From contig NZ_JBDIVF010000002.1 of the NCBI RefSeq assembly GCF_039631355.1, positions 1 through 64,000 of the forward strand: 64,000 bases of DNA, in the 5' to 3' direction. This document shows, in pieces, positions 16,757 through 26,346 of this stretch; positions within the stretch are counted from its first letter, which is position 1, and every line of letters begins with the position of its first letter. The notes beneath the pieces are model-generated. The model did no database searches, was not told where the DNA came from, and saw only the letters and a list, made by a program, of their open reading frames with translations. The position numbers were made by a program, and so were the translations under genes. The stretch comes from Uliginosibacterium paludis. GTDB taxonomy: Bacteria; Pseudomonadota; Gammaproteobacteria; Burkholderiales; Rhodocyclaceae.

Positions 16757-16821
16757 GAACCACAACGACGCGACTACCGTTCGTTCCCGGTCTGCCGCGC
16801 GGACCTTCCCGGAGAATATCC

Positions 16822-18684
16822 ATGCCTCAGTACCGTTCCCGCACCTCCACCCACGGTCGCAACATGGCCGGCGCCCGGTCGCTCTGGCGTGCAACCGGCA
16901 TGAAGGACGGCGATTTCGGCAAACCCATCATTGCGGTGGTCAACAGCTTCACCCAGTTCGTGCCCGGTCACGTCCACCTGAAGGATCTGGGCCAGATGGT
17001 CGCCCGCGAGATCGAGGCGGCCGGCGGCATCGCCAAGGAGTTCAACACCATCGCCGTCGATGACGGCATCGCCATGGGCCACGGCGGCATGCTCTATTCG
17101 CTGCCCAGCCGCGAGCTGATCGCCGACTCGGTGGAGTACATGGCCAACGCCCACTGCGCCGACGCGCTGGTGTGCATCTCGAACTGCGACAAGATCACGC
17201 CCGGAATGCTGATGGCCGCGCTGCGCCTCAATATTCCGGCGGTCTTCGTGTCCGGCGGCCCGATGGAAGCCGGCAAGGTCACGCTGACCGATCCGGTCGG
17301 CCAGAAAGTCATCAAGCTTGATCTGGTAGACGCCATGGTGAAGGCCGCCGACAAGTCGGTGTCTGACGCCGAGGTCGACGAAATCGAGCGCTCCGCCTGC
17401 CCCACCTGCGGCTCCTGCTCCGGCATGTTCACCGCCAACTCGATGAACTGCCTGACCGAAGCGCTGGGTCTCTCGCTGCCCGGCAACGGCACGGTGGTGG
17501 CCACCCACGCCGATCGCAAGCAGCTCTTCCTGCGCGCCGGCCGCCTCGCCGTGGAACTCTGCAAACGCTATTACGAGCAGGATGACGCCTCGGTGCTGCC
17601 GCGCAACATCGCCACCTTCGAAGCCTTTGAAAACGCCATGAGCCTTGATGTGGCCATGGGCGGCTCGACCAACACCGTGCTGCACCTGCTGGCAGCTGCG
17701 AAAGAAGCCGGCGTCGACTTCACCATGAAGGACATCGACCGCGTCTCGCGCAAGGTACCCTGCGTGTGCAAGGTCGCTCCCGCAACCGACAAGTACCACA
17801 TCGAGGACGTGCACCGCGCCGGCGGCGTGATGGGCATCCTCGCCGAACTCGATCGCGGCGGCCTCATCCACCGCGGCTGCCGCACCGTGCATACCAAGAC
17901 GCTGGGCGAAGCCATCCATGTGTGGGACGTCATGCATGCCCACGACAACGCCGTGTTCGACTTCTACCGCGCCTCGCCCGGTGGCGTGCCCACCCAGGAA
18001 GCCTTCAGCCAGAACCGCCGCTATCCCGAGCTCGATCTGGACCGCAGCGCGGGCTGCATCCGTGACATCAAGAACGCCTACTCGAAGGATGGCGGCCTGG
18101 CCGTGCTCTACGGCAACATCGCCGAGAAGGGCTGCATCGTGAAGACCGCCGGCGTCGACGAATCGATCTGGAAGTTCACCGGCCGCGCCGTCGTCTATGA
18201 AAGCCAGGAAGATGCCGTTGAAGGCATCCTCGGCAACAAGGTGGCGGCCGGTGACGTCGTCATCATCCGCTACGAGGGCCCGAAGGGCGGCCCCGGCATG
18301 CAGGAAATGCTCTACCCGACGAGCTATCTGAAGTCGCAGGGCCTGGGCAAGCAGTGCGCGCTGCTCACCGACGGTCGTTTCTCCGGCGGCACTTCCGGGC
18401 TCTCCATCGGCCATGCTTCGCCTGAAGCGGCCATGGGCGGCGCGATCGGTCTGGTCGAAAACGGTGACACGATCGAGATCGACATCCCCAACCGCCGCAT
18501 CCATCTGGCGATTTCCGATGCCGACCTCGCCGCCCGCCGCAAGGCGATGGAGGCCCGTGGCGCAGCGGCCTGGAAGCCGGTCAAGCGCGAACGCACGGTC
18601 TCCGCCGCGCTGCAGGCCTACGCCGCGCTCACGACCTCGGCCGATACCGGCGCCGTGCGCGACGTGACACAAGTCCAGCGCTGA
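16822..18684 (+). CDS. ilvD: Dihydroxy-acid dehydratase
   Basis: IlvD dehydrates 2,3-dihydroxy-isovalerate and 2,3-dihydroxy-3-methylvalerate to the keto acids that precede valine, leucine and isoleucine. The 620-residue length is that of the long, E. coli-like form. Iron-sulphur ligands are visible: C122 in SNCDKITPGM and CPTCGSCSGMF from residue 193. GRFSGGTSGLSIGH near 515 is the second family signature. The ATG at 16822 follows a GGAGAATAT stretch. A terminator about 25 bp after the stop shows that it is monocistronic. Confidence 0.97.
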   Translation: MPQYRSRTSTHGRNMAGARSLWRATGMKDGDFGKPIIAVVNSFTQFVPGHVHLKDLGQMVAREIEAAGGIAKEFNTIAVDDGIAMGHGGMLYSLPSRELIADSVEYMANAHCADALVCISNCDKITPGMLMAALRLNIPAVFVSGGPMEAGKVTLTDPVGQKVIKLDLVDAMVKAADKSVSDAEVDEIERSACPTCGSCSGMFTANSMNCLTEALGLSLPGNGTVVATHADRKQLFLRAGRLAVELCKRYYEQDDASVLPRNIATFEAFENAMSLDVAMGGSTNTVLHLLAAAKEAGVDFTMKDIDRVSRKVPCVCKVAPATDKYHIEDVHRAGGVMGILAELDRGGLIHRGCRTVHTKTLGEAIHVWDVMHAHDNAVFDFYRASPGGVPTQEAFSQNRRYPELDLDRSAGCIRDIKNAYSKDGGLAVLYGNIAEKGCIVKTAGVDESIWKFTGRAVVYESQEDAVEGILGNKVAAGDVVIIRYEGPKGGPGMQEMLYPTSYLKSQGLGKQCALLTDGRFSGGTSGLSIGHASPEAAMGGAIGLVENGDTIEIDIPNRRIHLAISDADLAARRKAMEARGAAAWKPVKRERTVSAALQAYAALTTSADTGAVRDVTQVQR

Positions 18685-18707
18685 GCCCTTCCCCCGCTTC
18701 AACCCCG

Positions 18708-18730
18708 AACCCGGCCTTGCGCCGGGTTTT
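18708..18730 (+). terminator. Rho-independent terminator after ilvD
   Basis: AACCCGGC pairs with GCCGGGTT across a CTTGC loop, followed by TTTTCCTTTTT. It lies 24 bp downstream of the ilvD stop codon. Confidence 0.87.
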
Positions 18731-18895
18731 CCTTTTTCACGGCCGGATCACGCCGAAAACCCCACGCAGCCTGCGTTCTCCAGCATGTTTTTGCCGCAGG
18801 CGACGATTGGCCCTCCAGTTCGCCGCAGGGCTGCCGATAGTTGTTTCTGTGATCTCTTGAACCCATGACACCCGGGCATCGGGTATGGCCGAACC

Positions 18896-21676
18896 ATGCA
18901 ACCTGCTGCAGATCAATTCGACAAGCTGAGCAATCGTCTGCAGGCCGCCTTCATCCGCCTGGCAAAAGATGAGCATCTCTGGAACGGCGACCTCTACAGT
19001 GCGCTGCGCAACGCCACCACCACCCTGGCCGAAGTGCTCGAAGTCGCACGGGTCAGTGTCTGGCGCCTGAACGACGACCGCAGCCAGTTCGTCTGCCAGC
19101 TGCTGTTCCGTGCTGACACCCTGGGCTTCGAGTCGGGCGCCCGCCTCGCCTCGGCCAGTTGCCCGCGCTTCTTTTCCGCACTGGATGAAGACCGTCTGGT
19201 CGAAGTGCCTGACACCGCCAGCGATCCGCGTCTGGGTGAACTCTACGAACTTTCGCTGCGCACCCTCGGCATCCGCGCCTCGCTTTCCGCTGCGCTGCAC
19301 GAAGCCGGCAAGCTCGCCGGCGTGCTGTGCATCGAGCACAGCGGCAGCCCGCGCCTGTGGAGCCGCGAGGAGCAGCAGTTCGCGGTGTCGGTGGCCGACC
19401 TGCTCTCGCAACTGCAGGTCTTCCACACCCTCAAGGACCGCGAGCGCAGCTACCGCAGCATTTTCGACGCCGCCGGCGACGCCATACTGACCCTGGTCGA
19501 CGGCGTCATCACCGACTGCAACCCGCAGGCCCAGCGGCTCTTCGGCCGCTCCCGCATACAGCTCATCGGCATGGATCCGGGCGCGCTCTCGCCCGAACTG
19601 CAGAGCGATGGCGCCCGCTCGATCGAGCACGGCAACGAGTACCTGCAGGCCGCCATCGATATCGCGCCCCAGTCCTACGAATGGACCTATCTGCGCGCCG
19701 ACGGCAGCCGCTTCGAGGCCGAGGTCAGCCTCTCCGCCATCTGGCTGGCCGGCAACTGCCAGGTCACCGCCATCCTGCGGGACATCACCGAGCGGCATCT
19801 GGCCGAGCAGATCCGCCAGACCTCGTCCGAACTGCTCAAGCAGCGCAACCTCGCGCTTCAGGTCGTCATCGATCTCGCCAGCAAGCTCCACCGCAGCACG
19901 GACCGCCAGGCCATCGCCGAGGAAACCCTGCGCGTGCTGCAACTGCTGCTGCGCACGCCGCAATCGGTTTTCCATCTCGTCAGTGACGACCTCTCCAGCT
20001 TCGAGATCATCGCCACGACAGGCTATGCCCCCGACCAGGTTGACGCCCGCCGCTCGCTGAACCTGCGCAACAGCCTCTCCGGCATCGCGATCGAGGAAGG
20101 GCGCATCCTGCCCTGCCCCAACGTGGCCGACGACCCGCGCATCTCGCCCGAAATCCGCGAAATGCTGATTGCCGACGGCGTGCGCTCGCTGACCGTCATG
20201 CCCCTGATCTACCAGGACAAGGCACTCGGCGTGATCAGCCTGCTGTTCCGCGATGCCGGCTCCGAATTCTCCGACAGCGAGCTCGACATCCTGCGCGCCG
20301 TGAGCCAGACCGTCTCGCTCGCACTGGCCAACGCCTACAACGTGCAGGAGCTGGAATTCCAGGCCACGCACGATTCGCTCACCGGCCTGCCCAACCGCAC
20401 CCAGCTGCACCGCGACGCCACCGAGTCGCTGCGCTGGATCGCCGGCAGCTCGCGCCAGCTGGCCCTGCTGCTGCTCGATCTCGACCGCTTCAAGGAAGTG
20501 AACGACACCCTCGGCCACCGCACCGGCGACCAGCTGCTCAAACTCGTCGCCGCGCGCCTGCAGAACAGCCTCGATGGCCGCAACGCCATGCTCGCACGGC
20601 TGGGCGGCGATGAGTTCGCCGTCCTGCTGCGTACGGTCAACAGCGCCGAGCAGGCCATCGAGACCGCCCGCGGCCTGGTCGAAGCCCTGCGCCAGCCCAT
20701 CGAGGTGGAAGGCATCTTCATCGAGCTGGGCGGCAGCATCGGGGTGGCCGTCTATCCCCAGCACGGCGGCACCAGCCATGCCCTGCTGCGCTGCGCCGAC
20801 GTGGCCATGTATGCCGCCAAGAGCAATGCCAGCTCGGTCAGCCTCTACGACAACAGCCACGACGCCCACAACCCGCGCCGGCTGGCGATGATTACCGAGC
20901 TCGGCGCCGCCATCCGCAGCGAGCAGCTCGTGCTGCACTTCCAGCCCCGCTTCCAGTTGCAGGAAGGCCGCTGGTGCAGCACCGAAGCCCTGGTGCGCTG
21001 GCAGCATCCGCGCCTGGGCTTCATCCCGCCCGGCGAATTCGTGCAGTTCGCCGAGACCAGCGAACTGATCCGCCCGCTCACGCTGTGGGTGGCCCGCCAG
21101 GCGGCCCGCCAGCTGGCCGAATGGCAGCATGCCGGCCTGGAGATCTCGACCTCGATCAACCTCTCCACCCGCAACCTGCTCGACATCACCCTGCCGGATG
21201 CGCTGGCCGAGCTGGTCCAAGAATTCGGCCTGCGCCCCGGCTCGCTCGAACTGGAAATCACCGAAACCGCGCTGATGACCGATCCGGACCGCGCGATGCA
21301 GGTGGTCGCACGTCTGGCCGAGCTGGGCATGCGCATGTCCATCGACGACTTCGGCACCGGTTACTCCTCGCTGGCCTATCTCAAGCGGCTGCCGCTGCAC
21401 TCGCTCAAGATCGACCGCAGTTTCGTGCGCGACATGCTGCAGGACGACCAGGACGCCATCATCGTGCGCTCCACCATCGGCCTCGCTCACAGCCTCGGCC
21501 TGCAGGTGGTGGCCGAGGGCGTGGAAGACCTCTCCACGCTCAATCGCCTGCGTGAATTCGGCTGCGATGAAGCACAGGGTTACATCCTGAGCAAACCGCA
21601 ACCGGCCGAACGCGCCTGCCTGATCATGCAGACCCCGCCGGACATCCCACCTTCCGGCGCCCTTCAGAGGGACTGA
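18896..21676 (+). CDS. GAF-PAS-GAF-GGDEF-EAL cyclic-di-GMP signalling protein
   Basis: A 926-residue cytoplasmic protein that could make and break cyclic di-GMP. Domain order: GAF about 30-175, PAS about 185-300 (RSYRSIFDAAGDAILTL then ITERHL), GAF about 325-480, GGDEF about 490-650 and EAL about 665-915. The diguanylate cyclase signature is intact (RLGGDEFAVLL, GGDEF at 570-574). The phosphodiesterase side is also intact: EALVRWQHP at 697, ETALMTDP, and DDFGTGYSSLAYLKRLP at 817. No TM segments are present, so the input is soluble or via partner proteins. It is 5 bp upstream of two overlapping MCP genes, which suggests one transcript joining c-di-GMP and chemotaxis signalling. Confidence 0.93.
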   Translation: MQPAADQFDKLSNRLQAAFIRLAKDEHLWNGDLYSALRNATTTLAEVLEVARVSVWRLNDDRSQFVCQLLFRADTLGFESGARLASASCPRFFSALDEDRLVEVPDTASDPRLGELYELSLRTLGIRASLSAALHEAGKLAGVLCIEHSGSPRLWSREEQQFAVSVADLLSQLQVFHTLKDRERSYRSIFDAAGDAILTLVDGVITDCNPQAQRLFGRSRIQLIGMDPGALSPELQSDGARSIEHGNEYLQAAIDIAPQSYEWTYLRADGSRFEAEVSLSAIWLAGNCQVTAILRDITERHLAEQIRQTSSELLKQRNLALQVVIDLASKLHRSTDRQAIAEETLRVLQLLLRTPQSVFHLVSDDLSSFEIIATTGYAPDQVDARRSLNLRNSLSGIAIEEGRILPCPNVADDPRISPEIREMLIADGVRSLTVMPLIYQDKALGVISLLFRDAGSEFSDSELDILRAVSQTVSLALANAYNVQELEFQATHDSLTGLPNRTQLHRDATESLRWIAGSSRQLALLLLDLDRFKEVNDTLGHRTGDQLLKLVAARLQNSLDGRNAMLARLGGDEFAVLLRTVNSAEQAIETARGLVEALRQPIEVEGIFIELGGSIGVAVYPQHGGTSHALLRCADVAMYAAKSNASSVSLYDNSHDAHNPRRLAMITELGAAIRSEQLVLHFQPRFQLQEGRWCSTEALVRWQHPRLGFIPPGEFVQFAETSELIRPLTLWVARQAARQLAEWQHAGLEISTSINLSTRNLLDITLPDALAELVQEFGLRPGSLELEITETALMTDPDRAMQVVARLAELGMRMSIDDFGTGYSSLAYLKRLPLHSLKIDRSFVRDMLQDDQDAIIVRSTIGLAHSLGLQVVAEGVEDLSTLNRLREFGCDEAQGYILSKPQPAERACLIMQTPPDIPPSGALQRD

Positions 21677-21681
21677 TTACC

Positions 21682-23874
21682 ATGCCCAGACTGCCTGCCT
21701 TCCTCACCCGTCTGCCGCGTCCCGACCTGTCGCGCGTGAAAACCCTGCGCGGGGGTCTGAAGCCGGCCAGACTGCTCGAGCAGCTCGATGCCGTTCGCCA
21801 GCAGGCGCACGCCACCTACCGCGAAGGCGGCCTGCGCGCCTTTTTCGGCCCCGGCATCCGCCTGCTCAATCGACACCGCTTCCCCTGGAAGTTCACCCTG
21901 CTGGGCCTGCTCACGATGGCAGCCACCAGCCTGTATGTGGTGAGCCTGAACATCTCGATGCGCGCCGAAATCGACACCGCCCGGCAAGAGTCCCGCGCGC
22001 TCGACCTCTACCTGCCGCTCGCCACGCTGCTGCACGCCAGCCAGCGCTACAGCGGTCTGGCCTGGGGCTCGGCCACCGACGCGGCACTCAAGCCCGCACT
22101 GCAGGCCCGTGCAGCGGAAGTCGACACCGCGCTGGCGCAGTTCGACGGTGCGCTCAAACGCAATGCCGACAGCTTCGGGCTGGGCGAACACTGGACGGCC
22201 CTGCGCAACAGCTGGCAGAAGATCCGCGCGGCGCAGGACAGCTTCACCGCCGAGAGCATCAAGACCCTGCTGCCTCCCTTCAACCGCCAGATCGAAGACC
22301 TGCTGGGCGACCTCGGCGAAGCCAGCGGCCTGCTGGCCGACCCGAACCGCAACAGCAACCTGATCGCCAACCTCCTGCTGCGCAAGTACCCCGAAGCCGC
22401 CGACAGCCTCGGCCGGCTGGTGCACACCTCCGCGCTGATCCTGGGCAGCAAGGAAATGGACGGGGAATGGACCCGCATGGCGGGCCTGATGAGCGAAGCC
22501 CGCAGCGTGCAGAACAGCCTGCTCGACACGCTGGCGCGCAGCGCCGACGCCAATCCCGAAGGCAAGGCCGCCTTCACTGCCCTGTCCGGCCAACTCGGCG
22601 CCGCCTGGAGCACCGTGCTCGACAGCGCCGACAGCGAGATCCTCAAGGGCGGTTTCAGCATGGATGGCGCCACCTTCCTGCAGGCCGCCGACAAGCCCGC
22701 CGAACTCATGCTCGCCGGCCTCAAGCCTGCGGCAGACATGCTCAAGGCCCAGCTTGATGCCCGCGCAGACCGGCTCGACCAGCGTTTCTGGGGCTCCAGC
22801 GCAATCGGCGCCACGCTCGTCGGCACGCTGCTCTACTGCGCCTTCGGTCTTTTCCTGACGATTCTCGGCTCGGTGCGCGAGCTCGCGGAAGGCGCCCGGC
22901 ACATCGGCCGCGGCGAGCTCGGCTACCGCATCGACTACAGCGCGCGCGACGAGCTGCATGACGTGGCCAACCAGTTCAACGGCATGGCAGCGGCTTTTGC
23001 CGGCATCATCGATCAGGTGCAGCACACCGCCAGCGAGCTCTCCAGCGCGGCGGCCTCGCTGGCCGAAACCGCCGGACATGTGACCGAGGGCTCGCAGCAG
23101 CAGAGCCAGGCCGCCAGCAGCATGGCCGCCGCGGTCGAAGAAATGACCGTCGGCATCGACGAAATCTCGCGCAATGCCGGCTCGGCAGATGAAGCCGCCG
23201 CCGAGTCGGGTCGCCTCTCGCAGGCGGGCGGCGAGATCGTGAGCCGTACCGTATCCGAAATGGGTCAGATCTCGGCCTCGGTGCGCCACTCCGCAAGCGT
23301 CATCACCGAGCTGGGCGAGAACTCGCGCCAGATCAGCAAGATCGTGCAGTCCATCAAGGAAGTCGCGGACCAGACCAACCTGCTGGCCCTCAATGCCGCG
23401 ATCGAGGCCGCGCGTGCCGGCGAGGAAGGGCGAGGCTTCGCGGTAGTCGCCGATGAAGTCCGCAAGCTGGCCGAACGCACCGGCAAGGCCACGGCCGAAA
23501 TCGGCAGCATGGTGGCCTCGATCCAGGCCGGCACCACGCGCGCCGTTGCCGCCATGCAGGACGGCGTGCGCCGGGTCGAAGACGGCGTGAAGCTCTCCAG
23601 CGAGGCCGGCGCCGCGATGGAGCAGATCCGCGAGGAGTCCGGCCGGGCGCTGCGCTCGGTCAACGAGATTTCCTCCGCCCTGCGCGAGCAGGCCGTCGCC
23701 AGCACCGAAATCGCCCGCAGCGTGGAAGCCATCGCCCGCATGGCCGAAAGCAACCACGCCCAGGTTTCGCAAACCGCCTCCACCGCGGCAGACCTCGTCA
23801 CACTCTCGCGCGAACTCGGAACGGAAATCAGCCGCTTCCATACCCGCCCCGTCACGAAGGAGCCCATGGCATGA
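21682..23874 (+). CDS. Methyl-accepting chemotaxis protein with a long periplasmic helical domain
   Basis: A 730-residue transmembrane chemoreceptor. Unusually, about 70 cytoplasmic residues precede the first TM helix (about 72-94, after HRFPWKFTLLG). A ~280-residue, largely helical periplasmic domain follows, including SQRYSGLAWG, which recalls the QRxxG motif of NIT-type sensors. TM2 is about 372-395, then HAMP, then the signalling domain with the conserved hairpin tip (DQTNLLALNAAIEAARAGEE). The ligand is unknown. It begins 5 bp after the GGDEF-EAL gene and its stop overlaps the next MCP start by 4 bp (ATGA). Confidence 0.9.
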   Translation: MPRLPAFLTRLPRPDLSRVKTLRGGLKPARLLEQLDAVRQQAHATYREGGLRAFFGPGIRLLNRHRFPWKFTLLGLLTMAATSLYVVSLNISMRAEIDTARQESRALDLYLPLATLLHASQRYSGLAWGSATDAALKPALQARAAEVDTALAQFDGALKRNADSFGLGEHWTALRNSWQKIRAAQDSFTAESIKTLLPPFNRQIEDLLGDLGEASGLLADPNRNSNLIANLLLRKYPEAADSLGRLVHTSALILGSKEMDGEWTRMAGLMSEARSVQNSLLDTLARSADANPEGKAAFTALSGQLGAAWSTVLDSADSEILKGGFSMDGATFLQAADKPAELMLAGLKPAADMLKAQLDARADRLDQRFWGSSAIGATLVGTLLYCAFGLFLTILGSVRELAEGARHIGRGELGYRIDYSARDELHDVANQFNGMAAAFAGIIDQVQHTASELSSAAASLAETAGHVTEGSQQQSQAASSMAAAVEEMTVGIDEISRNAGSADEAAAESGRLSQAGGEIVSRTVSEMGQISASVRHSASVITELGENSRQISKIVQSIKEVADQTNLLALNAAIEAARAGEEGRGFAVVADEVRKLAERTGKATAEIGSMVASIQAGTTRAVAAMQDGVRRVEDGVKLSSEAGAAMEQIREESGRALRSVNEISSALREQAVASTEIARSVEAIARMAESNHAQVSQTASTAADLVTLSRELGTEISRFHTRPVTKEPMA

Positions 23875-25907
23875 AGCTCATCGAGATCCTCCTTGCCCCG
23901 GCCGTCTTCCTGCTCAAGCGCCTGCGCTTTCCCTGGAAATTCGCCCTCATCGGCACGATCGCCGTACTCACGATGTGCTTCTTCATGGCCATGCTGGCCA
24001 TGCAGATGCGGACGGCGCTGGTCAGCACCAGCCTCGAGCGCGACGGCCTGTCGATCTACACCGATGCCAGCAAGGCCCTGATGGCCACGCAGGACTATGT
24101 CGGCGCAGCCTTCGCCGCCACCGGCGACGAAAAGCTCAAGCCGGGGGCGGATACCGCCCGCGAACTGGCCGACAAGGCCATGAAGAACGTCACCGAAAGC
24201 GTGGCCGACAACCCGAAACTCGGCCTCGCGAAGCACTGGCAGACCGTCGACAAGGCCTGGCAGCGCTACCGGGATCCGGCCGCGCTGCAGGAGCGCAGCA
24301 CGCTGGCGACCGCACACCGCGAACTCGTCGAAGCGCAGCACCTCTTCCTGCGCGAGCTGGGCGATGCCTCCGGGCTGGTGCGGGACCCCGACCCGCGTGC
24401 GGCCTATCTGGCCGACGCCGTGCTCAACACCCTGCCCGACATCCAGCAGCAGCTCAACGAAGTACGCAACACCGGCATCCTCGTGCTGGGCGTACCCGGT
24501 TTCGCGCGCGAATGGCGGCGCATGGGCACCATGCTCGACGGCATCAGCTCCGGCCAGGAAGCCCTGGCCCAGCAGCTCGCCCGCGCCAGCGGCAAGAGCC
24601 AGGGCATGGCCTCGGACATGACCGACACGCTCAAGGCGCTCACCGGCGCCAGCGAAAAATACGCCACCCTGGTGCGCGAGAAGATCCTCTCCGGCTCGCG
24701 CGAAATGAGCACCGAAGAGTTCGCGAAGCAGAGCCTGATCTCGGTGAAGGCCTACAACCGCATCGCCAATGACGGCATCATCGACGAACTGAAAAGCATC
24801 ATCAGCTGGCGCGCCTTCTCGCTCTCCAGCCGCTTCTGGCTGATGAACCTCTTCGCGCTGGGCATCGTGCTCGTGCTCGCCTACTTCGGCGTGAGCATGT
24901 ATTTCGCGCTGCAGGAGGCGGTGGCCGAGCTCATCGACGGCACGCGCCGCGCCGGCTCGGGCGAACTGACCCACCGCATCCCCTCGCATACGCAGGACGA
25001 ACTCTGCGACGTGACCGGGCAGTTCAACAGCATGCTTGAGTCGCTCGACAGCGTGGTCCAGCGGGTAGCCGCCACCGCCACCCGGGTCGAGGAAGCCGCC
25101 AGCGGGCTCAAGGTATCGGCCGCGCAGGTCGCGCAGGAATCAAGCCGGCAGAGCGAAGCCTCCAGCGCCATGTCCAGCACCATGGAGCAGGTGAGCTCCG
25201 GCATCAACGGCATCGCTCGGCACGCACAGGAAGCCGAAGCGCTCGCCACCCGCTCCGGTCAGGCCTCGGCGGCAGGCGAACAGCTCTCGACGCGCACCGA
25301 GCAGGAGATCGTGCGCATTTCCGAAGCGGTGCAGCAGTCCTCGGTCGTCATCGACGAGCTGCAGCAGAACTCGCACAAGATCAGCGTCATCGTCACCACC
25401 ATCAAGGAAATCGCCGAGCAGACCAACCTGCTCGCGCTCAACGCCGCGATCGAAGCGGCCCGCGCCGGTGAAACCGGGCGCGGCTTCGCCGTGGTGGCCG
25501 ATGAAGTCCGCAAGCTCGCCGAGCGTACCTCGCGTGCCACGCTGGAAATCACCGACATGATCCACACCATCCAGCTTGGCACCGAGCAGGCGGTGAGCAG
25601 CATGCACGAGGGCGTGGCCCGCGTGGGCGACGGCGTCGGCCTGACCCGCGAAGCCGGTGACGCCATGCGCAGCATCCAGAGCGCCTCGTCACGGCTCGCC
25701 GGGCTGGTGCCTGAAATGTCGCTGGCCCTGCGCGAGCAGAGCAGCACCTGCGCGGAGATCGGCCGCAACATCGAACATGTCACCCGCATGGCCGAGGCCA
25801 ACACGGCCAGCTCCCGCCTCACTCTTGAAACCAGCCAGTCGCTGTACGACCTGGCGGCACGCCTGAGCGCGCAGATCCGCCAGATCAACAGCATCGGCGC
25901 CCACTGA
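23871..25907 (+). CDS. Methyl-accepting chemotaxis protein, partner of the preceding receptor
   Basis: A 678-residue receptor related to the one before it: the first TM (about 22-43) follows the same RFPWKFALIG motif but without the 50-residue N-terminal extension. The periplasmic domain is again about 280 helical residues with a matching DASGLVRDPDPRAAYLAD segment (compare EASGLLADPNRNSNLIAN in its neighbour). HAMP and the signalling hairpin (EQTNLLALNAAIEAARAGE) follow. The ATGA overlap with the upstream gene indicates translational coupling. The pair may form heterodimers or sense related ligands; this is inference. Confidence 0.9.
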   Translation: MKLIEILLAPAVFLLKRLRFPWKFALIGTIAVLTMCFFMAMLAMQMRTALVSTSLERDGLSIYTDASKALMATQDYVGAAFAATGDEKLKPGADTARELADKAMKNVTESVADNPKLGLAKHWQTVDKAWQRYRDPAALQERSTLATAHRELVEAQHLFLRELGDASGLVRDPDPRAAYLADAVLNTLPDIQQQLNEVRNTGILVLGVPGFAREWRRMGTMLDGISSGQEALAQQLARASGKSQGMASDMTDTLKALTGASEKYATLVREKILSGSREMSTEEFAKQSLISVKAYNRIANDGIIDELKSIISWRAFSLSSRFWLMNLFALGIVLVLAYFGVSMYFALQEAVAELIDGTRRAGSGELTHRIPSHTQDELCDVTGQFNSMLESLDSVVQRVAATATRVEEAASGLKVSAAQVAQESSRQSEASSAMSSTMEQVSSGINGIARHAQEAEALATRSGQASAAGEQLSTRTEQEIVRISEAVQQSSVVIDELQQNSHKISVIVTTIKEIAEQTNLLALNAAIEAARAGETGRGFAVVADEVRKLAERTSRATLEITDMIHTIQLGTEQAVSSMHEGVARVGDGVGLTREAGDAMRSIQSASSRLAGLVPEMSLALREQSSTCAEIGRNIEHVTRMAEANTASSRLTLETSQSLYDLAARLSAQIRQINSIGAH

Positions 25908-25917
25908 AGGAGGCGCG

Positions 25918-26328
25918 ATGAGTGGTCTGAACGAAATCCTCTGGCGCAGCAGCCTTGACTGGAAAACCCTGATCGGCAGCGCTGAAGCCGTCATCCAGCG
26001 CTGGAATACGGTAACCCGCTTCGAAACGCGAACCGATCTGCGCGAGCAGATCTGGACCGTGCGCCACAGCAGCAATGGCCTGCCCTTCATGGTTTTCAAC
26101 GGAGACTCGCTTCGCGGCTCGGTGCCCCGCAACGGCAACCCGATGTCATTCCTGCTGCTGATCGGCATCTGCCATCAGCGCGCCGGCGCCATCGAACTCA
26201 GCTTCGCCAACGGCCAGAAAATCGATCCCCACCGTTTCGACCCGGCCGACCTGCAAGCCCTCCTGCCGCAAGCCACCCACCCCGCCCACCGCAAACTCGC
26301 CGAGCTCGCGATCCAGGCACCGGCCTGA
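25918..26328 (+). CDS. Conserved-looking hypothetical protein closing the GGDEF-EAL/MCP operon
   Basis: A 136-residue protein with no signal peptide or TM helix that I do not recognise. GGAGG lies just before the ATG, and the gene starts 10 bp after the second MCP, so it is very likely the last gene of this operon. It mixes basic and hydrophobic stretches (NEILWRSSLDWKTLIGSAEAV, FLLLIGICHQRAGAIELSF). Position suggests a helper of the receptors, but no motif supports a specific role. Confidence 0.72.
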   Translation: MSGLNEILWRSSLDWKTLIGSAEAVIQRWNTVTRFETRTDLREQIWTVRHSSNGLPFMVFNGDSLRGSVPRNGNPMSFLLLIGICHQRAGAIELSFANGQKIDPHRFDPADLQALLPQATHPAHRKLAELAIQAPA

Positions 26329-26346
26329 AGGCAGCGTCACACCCGC

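Noticed and set aside
16774..18702. A 642-codon minus-strand open frame across ilvD
   Set aside because: Antisense shadow of a gene with Fe-S motifs; no family resemblance.
18737..21601. A 954-codon minus-strand open frame across the GGDEF-EAL gene
   Set aside because: Antisense shadow of a protein with intact catalytic motifs; translation is repetitive Gln, Ala and Gly sequence.
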